From the NCBI GenBank assembly GCA_020161575.1, contig JAIUNR010000001.1, positions 310,001 through 374,000 of the forward strand: a DNA stretch of 64,000 nucleotides. Direction: 5' to 3'. The notes beneath the pieces are model-generated. The model was not told the DNA's origin and did no database searches. It was given only the letters and a program-made list of their open reading frames with translations. The position numbers and the translations under genes were made by a program. Below, piece by piece: positions 54,279-61,072 of this stretch. Numbering within the stretch: position 1 is the first letter of the stretch; each line of letters starts with the position of its first letter. Source of the DNA: Pseudomonadota bacterium (GTDB lineage: Bacteria > Pseudomonadota > Alphaproteobacteria > Rhizobiales > Beijerinckiaceae).

Positions 54279-54620
54279 CGAGACGCTCCTGATTCGATTG
54301 GGCGTCTTTGAAATTGCATATTCCTGATGTTCTCCCAACTAGGCCCCTAGTTCGGGTGACTAGTATGTTCCTTTAAAAATCAATAGGTTATTCCGAATCC
54401 CCGTGTCGATGCTTGTCGCATTCGTGTTCGATCTAAACTCTCCTTTATTTACAATGGCATACGTCATCTTATCCACAAAGGGGCGTGGTGGATTTTCTCT
54501 ATCCATTTGAAATATCTGCAAGAAAAAATATTTGCTCGCCGCCGTCAATGGTGACACCAAGGGAATGGGGAACGTCATGCCCGGCCTTGGGCCGGGCATC
54601 CACGACTTCCGGGGTATTAG
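54279..54620. other. AT-richer stretch without a supported gene
   Basis: 342 bases between the 48-residue gene and the 61-residue gene. The part 54340-54530 is clearly AT-richer than the surroundings. One minus-strand frame (54360-54578, 72 codons) spans it and would encode a sequence with FLQIFQMDRENPPRPF, unlike any family I recognise; it starts inside a repeat element and may be a remnant of a lost gene. Nothing else is seen beyond the family 2 repeat at 54573-54606. Confidence 0.35.
54573..54606. repeat. Palindromic repeat element, family 2, copy 1
   Basis: 34 bases with core ATGCCCGGCCTTGGGCCGGGCAT, itself a palindrome, flanked by CGTC and CACGAC. A second copy in the opposite orientation lies at 54921-54954, and a diverged one at 11188-11216. 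Confidence 0.75.
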
Positions 54621-54806
54621 TTATCGCCGATCCCGCTCGGGAATATTGATCTGCTCGCAACGAAGCTGATCGATCAGGGATTCCCGGCGCTTGCGGTTCC
54701 CGTGCGTCATGTTCTTGTGACGCGGACAACAGCCATTTGCTTTGCGCGGTTTGCACAGAAGGCACCCGGCGCGTGCTGATTTAGGGCGCTTGCGTTTGAA
54801 ATGCAT
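54621..54806 (-). CDS. Small Cys-rich basic protein (61 residues), conserved in alphaproteobacteria
   Basis: 61 residues. MHFKRKRPKSARAGCLLCKP is the hallmark of a conserved but uncharacterised alphaproteobacterial small protein; two more Cys follow in NGCCPRHKN, so four Cys plus His could hold a zinc ion. The rest is strongly basic and helical (GNRKRRESLIDQLRCEQINI), which suggests binding to nucleic acid; that is inference. ATG 54806 is the family start. The gene stands alone, enclosed by two family 2 repeats in opposite orientation. Confidence 0.62.
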   Translation of the reverse strand: MHFKRKRPKSARAGCLLCKPRKANGCCPRHKNMTHGNRKRRESLIDQLRCEQINIPERDRR

Positions 54807-54920
54807 GTTTGTCTCCGGACATATCCGGTGCGCCCCTATGGCGCACGGGCATGTTCGGAGACTGGAGAGGAACGAATCTACCCATGCCCAGAATGTAGCG
54901 CGGAGGATTATCGCGGCCCA

Positions 54921-54954
54921 GTCGTGGATGGCCGGGCCAAGCCCGGCCATGACG
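54921..54954. repeat. Palindromic repeat element, family 2, copy 2
   Basis: GTCGTGGATGGCCGGGCC, then AAGCCCGGCCATGACG. It is the reverse complement of copy 1 (54573-54606) apart from swapped G/C in the two arms. It ends 18 bases before the duplicated uvrD tail. Confidence 0.75.
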
Positions 54955-54967
54955 CGAGGCGTTGCCC

Positions 54968-55183
54968 TCACCCCGCCTGCACAAAACTATCCAGCACCAT
55001 CTCCCTTCCGGCCTTGTCGAAATCGACGGTGAGCTTGTTCCCGTCCACTTCCGCCACCGAGCCGGGGCCGAACTTGACGTGGAACACGCGCGCGCCAGCC
55101 TTGAATTTCGAGGGGGTGCCGGTGGAGGAAGCGAGAACACGCCCCTCGATCAGCTTTGCTTGCCCTGGTGTAGATCCGGTCAT
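54968..55183 (-). CDS. Orphan copy of the UvrD C-terminal (DUF3553-like) domain
   Basis: 71 residues. From residue 10 it repeats the last 60 or so residues of UvrD with few changes (LIEGRVLASSTG, then KFKAGARVFHVKFGPGSVAEVDG and FDKAGREMVLDSFVQAG). The first nine residues (MTGSTPGQA) are unique. Its ATG overlaps the LicD gene stop as ATGA (55180-55183), so it could be translated with that gene. It arose by duplication of the uvrD 3' end. Whether the free domain does anything is unknown; it may simply be a scar. Confidence 0.55.
   Translation of the reverse strand: MTGSTPGQAKLIEGRVLASSTGTPSKFKAGARVFHVKFGPGSVAEVDGNKLTVDFDKAGREMVLDSFVQAG
54973..55154. repeat. Direct repeat of the uvrD 3' end, distal copy
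   Basis: 182 bases matching 56297-56478 in the same orientation with four mismatches that I could count. The two copies bracket the LicD gene. This copy is the one without the rest of uvrD. Confidence 0.92.
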
Positions 55184-56238
55184 TTCCAGGAGGGTTGCGG
55201 TGCGCGCCCCTCCTTAAAGCCATGGTTGAGAAAATGTTGAACGGGATTGACGCCTGCGGCGGCAACGTCCGGGTTGGCTTCGAGGTACCATTCCCGGTCC
55301 ACGATCGACTCGATGATATGTCGGAGGGCCTCTTCGGAGAGGGGCGCGCCACGGGGCCGTCCCCAGCGGACAACGCGGGAGTTGATGACAGATCGCATCA
55401 CTTGCTCGGTCAGGGCGGTAAGCATTTTATGGGAGGCAGAGGCTTTCTCGTGAGAGGCGATAGCTTCCTCACGCGATGCCGCAGCTTCCGCGCGGCAGGC
55501 TGCGGCTTCCTCACGCGATGCGGCAGCTTCCTCACGCGATGCGGCAGCTTCCGCGCGGCAGGCCGCAGCTTCCGCTTCGGCTATTGCGGAACGATTCCTG
55601 AGTTGGGAGACTTCTTCCTGCAGCTGGAGGATGATTGCATCGCGAGCAGCGATCCTCTCCCTTGTGTTAAAATAGGTGATGGAAATTTTATGGTTTTCAA
55701 TCGTACAGTTGTAATCACTAAATTTTTTCAGAGGCGTTCGCCAACGCTTACCGTAAGCGGCCTCACAGCAGGTGGTCGGCTGTGCCGGAATGGAAACTTG
55801 ATTTCCATTGATTTCTGTCTGCGTGGTTGGAAATATGTAGTGGCGAGGGATGTATAAATCGTCTTCCCTTCGTTGAGCGGCAGAAATAGTCCAGCGAAGG
55901 ATAATTTCGTCTGTCTCCTCGCTTTCTTCCCAGAAGTAGAAATCAATTAGAATTTTTGCTCCACCTATTTCACGGCCAGCTTGGAGGAAATAGGGTGTTG
56001 TATTGGAAAAAACTTCAAGGTCAATTTCAAAACCATAATTAACTAATCGATTAATTATATTTTCTCTATCGTGGATGGAGGCGATAAAGTCAATATCATC
56101 ATCATACTCGATCAGTTTTCCGTTGCGGTGCAGGCCAAGTAAGGTTCCGAACATGGGTATAATATTGATCCCCTGCATTTTTGAAATAATTTCATCAAAT
56201 GCTTGCTGTGACAAAGCGGAAGGAAAGCCAAGTTTCAT
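55180..56238 (-). CDS. LicD-family protein with heptad-repeat linker and a C-terminal WYL...NPDV motif domain
   Basis: 352 residues. Residues 1-190 form a LicD/nucleotidyltransferase-like domain: MFGTLLGLHRNGKLIEYDDDIDF carries the metal-binding Asp run (46-50). In known members LicD adds phosphocholine or related groups to surface sugars. Residues 220-262 are tandem heptads of the form (A/E)EAAA(S/C)R, a predicted coiled coil. The C terminus has REWYLEANPDVAAAGVNP and HGFKEGRAPQP, a motif seen in polysaccharide-related proteins. The 5' two-thirds is AT-rich (41 A/T of 60 at 56041-56100), the 3' third GC-rich, so the gene is a composite. It lies between two copies of the uvrD tail, evidence of insertion. 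Likely role: modification of surface glycans; substrate unknown. Confidence 0.75.
   Translation of the reverse strand: MKLGFPSALSQQAFDEIISKMQGINIIPMFGTLLGLHRNGKLIEYDDDIDFIASIHDRENIINRLVNYGFEIDLEVFSNTTPYFLQAGREIGGAKILIDFYFWEESEETDEIILRWTISAAQRREDDLYIPRHYIFPTTQTEINGNQVSIPAQPTTCCEAAYGKRWRTPLKKFSDYNCTIENHKISITYFNTRERIAARDAIILQLQEEVSQLRNRSAIAEAEAAACRAEAAASREEAAASREEAAACRAEAAASREEAIASHEKASASHKMLTALTEQVMRSVINSRVVRWGRPRGAPLSEEALRHIIESIVDREWYLEANPDVAAAGVNPVQHFLNHGFKEGRAPQPSWK
55451..55580. repeat. 21-base tandem repeats inside the LicD gene
   Basis: About six units of 21 bases, alternating GCTTCCTCACGCGATGCGGC and GCTTCCGCGCGGCAGGC-type versions, each encoding one heptad. Copy number could change by slippage, altering coiled-coil length without breaking the frame. 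Confidence 0.8.
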
Positions 56239-56291
56239 GTTTTAACCTGTTGCCTGAGTTATGTAAATTTTAGTATTATCTTGCTGTCACC

Positions 56292-58793
56292 TTAGGCCGC
56301 CTGCACAAAACTATCCAGCACCATCTTCCTTCCGGCCTTGTCGAAATCGACGGTGAGCTTGTTCCCGTCCACTTCCGCCACCGAGCCGGGGCCGAACTTG
56401 ACGTGGAACACGCGCGCGCCAGCCTTGAATTTCGAGGGGCTGCCGGTTGAGGAAGCGAGAACGCGCCCCTCGATCAGCGCGGGAGACTTCCCGAAAGATT
56501 GGCCCCCACGCTGTCCCGCCCCTTGCGTCGCGGCGGAAGGGCGGAACCCTGACGCGGCGGCGGCCTGCGCGCGTTGCCAGCCCGGCGTCGCATAGGTGGA
56601 ATTCTGGAAGGGTTGCACCTTGTCGAAGCGCGAGCCGCCGCCTCCGAAATTCCCGCCCCCATAACCACCGCCGTAAATCTGGCGCTGCTCGCGGCCATAG
56701 GTGCCCTGGCCCTCCATCACCTCGACATGCTCGGCGGGCAGCTCATCGACAAAGCGCGAGGGAATGGCGGCATTCCACATGCCGTGGATGCGCCGGTTGG
56801 TGGCGAAATAGAGCCGCGCGCGCTGCTTGGCGCGCGTCAATCCGACATAGGCGAGGCGGCGCTCCTCCTCCAGCCCGGCCTTGCCCTGCTCGTCGAGCGC
56901 GCGCTGATGTGGAAAGACGCCTTCCTCCCAGCCCGGCAGGAAGACGGTTTCGAATTCGAGGCCCTTGGCGGCATGGAGCGTCATGATCGAGACGCGATCG
57001 TCGCTTTCCGACGAAGCGGCATCCATCACCAGCCCGACATGTTCGAGGAACCCGGCGAGGTTTTCGAACTCCTCCATGGAGCGCACGAGTTCCTTGAGGT
57101 TTTCGAGTCGGCCCGCGGCATCCGCCGAGCGATCTTTCTTCCACATCTCGGTATAGCCGCTCTCTTCCAGAACGGTTTCCGCAAGTTCGTGATGCGGCAT
57201 GGTCTCGATCAGCGAGGACCAGCGGGCGAATGCCTCCATCAGCTCGCGCAGGGTCGAGCGCTGCTTCGGCTTCAGCTCCTCGGTTTCCACCAGCACCCGT
57301 GCCGCCTGCATCAGCGGCACCCGCGCCTCGCGCGCATAGGCGTGCAGGCTCGCGAGCACCGCATCGCCGAGGCCGCGCTTGGGCGTATTGAAAATGCGCT
57401 CGAAGGCGAGATCGTTCGAGATATTGGCGACGCATTTGAGATAGGCGAGGGCATCGCGGATTTCCGCACGCTCGTAGAAACGCGGGCCGCCGATCACGCG
57501 GTAGGGAATCGCGTTGGTGATGAAGCGCTCCTCGAATTCGCGCATCTGGAACGAGGCGCGCACGAGGATCGCCATCTCGTTCAGCCGGTGCCCCTTGTGC
57601 TGGAGTGCCTCGATCTCGTCCGCGATCTGCCGGGCTTCCTCCTCGCTGTCCCAGGCGCAGGCGACAGCGACTTTCTCGCCCATCTCGCCTTCCGTGAAGA
57701 GGGTCTTGCCGAGCCGGCCTTCATTGTTGGCGATGAGCTTCGATGCCGCGCCGAGAATATGCCCGGTCGAACGGTAATTGCGCTCAAGCCGGATCACCAC
57801 CGCGCCGGGAAAATCCTTCTCGAAGCGCAGGATGTTATCCACCTCCGCCCCGCGCCAACCATAGATGGATTGGTCGTCATCGCCCACGCAGCAGATGTTG
57901 CGCCGCCCCTGCGCCACGAGGCGCAGCCAGAGATACTGCGCGGTGTTCGTGTCCTGATATTCGTCGACGAGGATATAGCGGAAACGCTCCTGATACTGCG
58001 CAAGGATATCCGGGTTGTCACGGAAGAGGCGGATCGTCTCGACCAGCAGATCGCCGAAATCGACCGCGTTCAGGGTTTTGAGGCGCTCCTGATAGAGTGC
58101 GTAGAGTTCGCCGCCGCGGCCGGCGAAGGAGATCGCCTCGCCCGCGGGCACCTTGTTCGGCGGCAGGGCGCGGTTTTTCCAGCCATCGATGATGGAAGCG
58201 AGCACGCGCGCCGGCCAGCGCTTGTCGTCGATATTCTCGGCCTGGATGATCTGCTTCAACAACCGGATCTGGTCATCGGTGTCGAGAATGGTGAAATCGC
58301 TTTTCAGATCTACCGCCTCGGCATGGCGGCGCAGCAGCTTGGTGCCGATCGAGTGGAAGGTGCCCAACCACGGCATCCCTTCCGCCACCGCGCCGACGAG
58401 ATGCGCGATACGCTCCTTCATCTCGCGCGCGGCCTTGTTGGTGAAGGTCATGGCGAGGATTTCGTTGGGCCGTGCCCGTCCGGTCGCGATGAGATGGGCG
58501 ATGCGCGAGGTGAGCACCTTGGTCTTGCCGGTGCCGGCACCGGCCAGTACGAGGACCGGTCCGTCCAGCGTCTCGACCGCGCGGCCCTGCTCGGGGTTCA
58601 GCCCGCTGAGATAGGTTGCGGCAGGCCGTGCGGCGGCCATGGCGCGCGCGGCGATGCCGCCGCCGGGGGCGGGGTTCTTCATGGCGGGCCGGGGCTCTTC
58701 CCAGCCATCGAGCGAAAACGGATCCGACAAGGTGACGACTTCTCTGGCCAATAAAAGAGCGAGATGGGGCTCAGCCTCATCTCCTGCAAGCAT
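56292..58793 (-). CDS. uvrD: DNA helicase UvrD/PcrA type (SF1A) with DUF3553-like tail
   Basis: 833 residues. ATP-dependent 3'-5' helicase of excision and mismatch repair. Walker A LAGAGTGKT at 83-91, MTFTNKAAREMKERI (Ia), GTFHSIGTKLLRRH, VDEYQDTN (II), VGDDDQSIYGWRGAE (III), LERNYRST (IV), VSIMTLHAAKGLEFETVFLPG (V) and LAYVGLTRAKQRARL (VI) are all intact. The C-terminal 60 residues match DUF3553, linked through a Gly-rich stretch (YGGGYGGGNFGGGG). The first 60 residues are variable, and ATG 58682 is an alternative start. Its own 3' end is the undisturbed reading copy of the duplicated tail. Confidence 0.95.
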   Translation of the reverse strand: MLAGDEAEPHLALLLAREVVTLSDPFSLDGWEEPRPAMKNPAPGGGIAARAMAAARPAATYLSGLNPEQGRAVETLDGPVLVLAGAGTGKTKVLTSRIAHLIATGRARPNEILAMTFTNKAAREMKERIAHLVGAVAEGMPWLGTFHSIGTKLLRRHAEAVDLKSDFTILDTDDQIRLLKQIIQAENIDDKRWPARVLASIIDGWKNRALPPNKVPAGEAISFAGRGGELYALYQERLKTLNAVDFGDLLVETIRLFRDNPDILAQYQERFRYILVDEYQDTNTAQYLWLRLVAQGRRNICCVGDDDQSIYGWRGAEVDNILRFEKDFPGAVVIRLERNYRSTGHILGAASKLIANNEGRLGKTLFTEGEMGEKVAVACAWDSEEEARQIADEIEALQHKGHRLNEMAILVRASFQMREFEERFITNAIPYRVIGGPRFYERAEIRDALAYLKCVANISNDLAFERIFNTPKRGLGDAVLASLHAYAREARVPLMQAARVLVETEELKPKQRSTLRELMEAFARWSSLIETMPHHELAETVLEESGYTEMWKKDRSADAAGRLENLKELVRSMEEFENLAGFLEHVGLVMDAASSESDDRVSIMTLHAAKGLEFETVFLPGWEEGVFPHQRALDEQGKAGLEEERRLAYVGLTRAKQRARLYFATNRRIHGMWNAAIPSRFVDELPAEHVEVMEGQGTYGREQRQIYGGGYGGGNFGGGGSRFDKVQPFQNSTYATPGWQRAQAAAASGFRPSAATQGAGQRGGQSFGKSPALIEGRVLASSTGSPSKFKAGARVFHVKFGPGSVAEVDGNKLTVDFDKAGRKMVLDSFVQAA
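56297..56478. repeat. Direct repeat of the uvrD 3' end, proximal copy (in uvrD)
   Basis: Partner of 54973-55154, offset by 1,324 bases. It encodes the natural C terminus of UvrD. The copies agree from CCGCCTGCACAAAACTATCC through to GATCAGC, beyond which they differ. Confidence 0.92.
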
Positions 58794-58936
58794 TCTGGCT
58801 GATTCGCACCCCTTTCACCCGGATTGATCGGGGACATAAGGGAGAAGAGGCGTTTGTTCTTCAATTGTTCTAGATCGTCTTGGGATTTTGCTCAACCCCT
58901 TCCGGCGCGTTTTCCGCATTGCGGTGAAAATCCGGC

Positions 58937-58965
58937 TTGAAGCAGGCGTGACGGCGTTACAGATT
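58937..58965 (+). promoter_or_regulatory. Candidate promoter of the DUF1993 gene
   Basis: TTGAAG (58937-58942) and CAGATT (58960-58965) are 17 bases apart, 28 bases before the ATG at 58994. The 200-base divergent gap to uvrD holds nothing else identified. Confidence 0.42.
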
Positions 58966-58993
58966 TCGCACATCTGTCCTTTCGGAGAATCCC

Positions 58994-59500
58994 ATGTCGT
59001 CCATGAACCAGATCGGCCTTTCGACCTTGAACCAGACGCTTGCCGCGCTTGACCGCGTCCTCGGCAAGCTCGCCGCCCATTGCGAGGCGAAAAAGATCGA
59101 CGAGGCGATTTTCGTTTCCGCCCGCCTTTTCCCGGATATGTTCGCGCTTGCCCGGCAGGTGCAGATCGCGTGCGATTTCGCCAAGGGCGCGGCTGCCCGG
59201 CTTTCCGGCGCGGAAGTCCCCGCCTGGGCGGATGACGAGAAGAGCATCGCGGAACTGCGCGCCCGCATCGCGAAGACACGCAATTATGTGGATGGGATTC
59301 CCGCCTCCGCCTATGCCGGTTCCGACGACCGCGTGATCAAGATCAAGCTTGGCCGCAATGCGCCGGAAACGGAGATGGCGGGCAAGGATTATCTCGCGAA
59401 AGTGGTGTTGCCGAATTTCTATTTCCACGCGGCGATGGCCTATGCGATCTTGCGCAACGGCGGCGTGGAACTCGGCAAGAACGATTTCCTCGACCGCTGA
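58994..59500 (+). CDS. DUF1993 family protein
   Basis: 168 residues, all-helical by composition. It follows the DUF1993 pattern: LNQTLAALDRVLGKLAAHCE, RLFPDMFALARQVQIACDFAKGAAARLSG in parts, PAWADDEKSIAELRARIAKT, and PNFYFHAAMAYAILRNGGVELGKNDFL. The layout resembles DinB-like four-helix bundles, but no function is known. ATG 58994 follows a CGGAGA site. It is followed 79 bases (to the ATG at 59580) or 91 bases (to that at 59592) later by the oxidase gene on the same strand. Nothing unusual. Confidence 0.85.
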   Translation: MSSMNQIGLSTLNQTLAALDRVLGKLAAHCEAKKIDEAIFVSARLFPDMFALARQVQIACDFAKGAAARLSGAEVPAWADDEKSIAELRARIAKTRNYVDGIPASAYAGSDDRVIKIKLGRNAPETEMAGKDYLAKVVLPNFYFHAAMAYAILRNGGVELGKNDFLDR

Positions 59501-59591
59501 ACAGCCTGATCTGACTTTTCCCTGCTCCATCCTGTGCGCGGCCTGTCGGGGCGGCGCGCCGGGTGGAGCCTATCCGCCTATGGAGCACGAG

Positions 59592-61001
59592 ATGAACGAG
59601 AGCCTTCAGCGACCGAGCCCCGAAACCATGGCGGTTGTCGTCGCCGGGCTTCAGCGGCAATTCGGCAATCGCTGCACGCTGAGCGAGGCGACTCGCCGCC
59701 AGCACGCGCACACCACGACATGGCTCGAGAACCAGCCGCCGGATATCGTCGTGTTTCCCGAGACGACCGAAGAGGTGCAGGCGATCGTGCGGCTTTGCGC
59801 CGCGCATCGCGTGCCGGTCATCCCGTTCGGTTCGGGTTCCTCGCTCGAAGGGCAGCTCAACGCCCCGCTCGGCGGCGTTTCGGTGGATCTGTCCGGCATG
59901 AAGAAGATTCTCGCCGTCAATGCCGAGGACCTCGATTGTGTGGTCGAGCCAGGCGTCACGCGCAAGGAACTCAATGAGTATCTGCGCTCCTACGGGCTGT
60001 TCTTTCCCATCGATCCGGGGGCGGATGCGACTTTGGGCGGCATGGTCGCGACGCGCGCCTCCGGCACCAATGCTGTCCGCTATGGCACGATGAAGGACAA
60101 CGTGATCGCGCTCGATGTGGTGACGGCGGAGGGCGAGATCGTCACCACCGCGCGCCGCGCGCGCAAGACCAGCGCCGGCTACGATCTCACCCGGCTTTTC
60201 GTCGGCGCTGAGGGAACGCTGGGGATCGTCACCCGGATAACGTTGAAGCTTTCCGGCCTGCCGGAAGCGGTTTCCGCCGGGTCATGCCCGTTTCCCTCCA
60301 TCCGCGCGGCGGCGGATGCGGTGATCATGACGATCCAGACCGGAATTCCGGTGGCGCGCATCGAGCTGCTGGACGAGGCGCAGGTCAAGGCGGTCAACGT
60401 CTATTCCAAATTGTCGCTGCCCGAGATGCCGCTGCTGCTGGTGGAGTTCCACGGCACGGAAGCGGGCGTCGCGGAACAGGCGGCGCGTTTCGGGGAGATC
60501 GCCGCTGAATTTTCGGGTGGGCCCTTCGAATGGGCCGTAAAACCGGAGGATCGCACCCGGCTCTGGCAGGCACGGCATGATGGATATTGGGCAGCCCTGG
60601 GGTTGCGGCCTGGTACGCGCGGGCTTTCGACCGATACCTGCGTGCCGATCTCCCGTCTGGCGGATTGCATCGAGGAGACCAAGACGGATATCGTCGAGAA
60701 CGGGTTCGTCGCGCCGATTGTCGGCCATGTCGGAGATGGTAATTTCCATTGCCTCCTGCTCGTGGATACCGAGAGCGAGGCAGAGCGAAAAGGTGCCGAG
60801 GCCTTCCTTCATCGCCTTGTCGAACGCGCGCACCGCATGGACGGGACCTGCACGGGCGAACATGGAATTGGGCAGGGCAAGCAGAAATACCTTGAACCGG
60901 AGCTGGGGCGGCCCGCGCTTGACGCGATGCGCGCGATCAAGGCCGCGCTTGACCCCAAGGGCATCATGAACCCTGGAAAGATCGTCGCGCATAAGCCGTG
61001 A
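59592..61001 (+). CDS. FAD-linked oxidase, D-lactate/glycolate dehydrogenase type
   Basis: 469 residues. An FAD-binding-4 domain (about 45-230: PETTEEVQAIVRLCAAH, PVIPFGSGSSLEGQ, LGGVSVDLSGM, FVGAEGTLGIVTRITLKL) and the C-terminal FAD-oxidase domain with GHVGDGNFHCLLLV and the DGTCTGEHGIGQGKQKYL signature. This fits cytochrome-linked D-lactate dehydrogenase (Dld2-like) or GlcD; without glcE/glcF neighbours, D-lactate dehydrogenase is favoured. No signal peptide or membrane segment. ATG 59592 is chosen; an in-frame ATG at 59580 is equally plausible. Confidence 0.88.
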   Translation: MNESLQRPSPETMAVVVAGLQRQFGNRCTLSEATRRQHAHTTTWLENQPPDIVVFPETTEEVQAIVRLCAAHRVPVIPFGSGSSLEGQLNAPLGGVSVDLSGMKKILAVNAEDLDCVVEPGVTRKELNEYLRSYGLFFPIDPGADATLGGMVATRASGTNAVRYGTMKDNVIALDVVTAEGEIVTTARRARKTSAGYDLTRLFVGAEGTLGIVTRITLKLSGLPEAVSAGSCPFPSIRAAADAVIMTIQTGIPVARIELLDEAQVKAVNVYSKLSLPEMPLLLVEFHGTEAGVAEQAARFGEIAAEFSGGPFEWAVKPEDRTRLWQARHDGYWAALGLRPGTRGLSTDTCVPISRLADCIEETKTDIVENGFVAPIVGHVGDGNFHCLLLVDTESEAERKGAEAFLHRLVERAHRMDGTCTGEHGIGQGKQKYLEPELGRPALDAMRAIKAALDPKGIMNPGKIVAHKP

Positions 61002-61072
61002 TCCGGTGCCACTTTGGCGCTAGGATGGAAAGCGCCGGGGGGTGATTCCGGCGCGGATTCGGGGTTCGACGA

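Noticed and set aside
55451-55580. Regular 21-base repeats, considered as a CRISPR-like array
   Set aside because: Units are contiguous without unique spacers and encode heptads in frame within the LicD gene.
54968-56490. Prophage or integrative element at the duplicated uvrD tail
   Set aside because: Only one cargo gene, and no integrase, transposase, tRNA target or phage gene is present; kept as an insertion of unknown mechanism.
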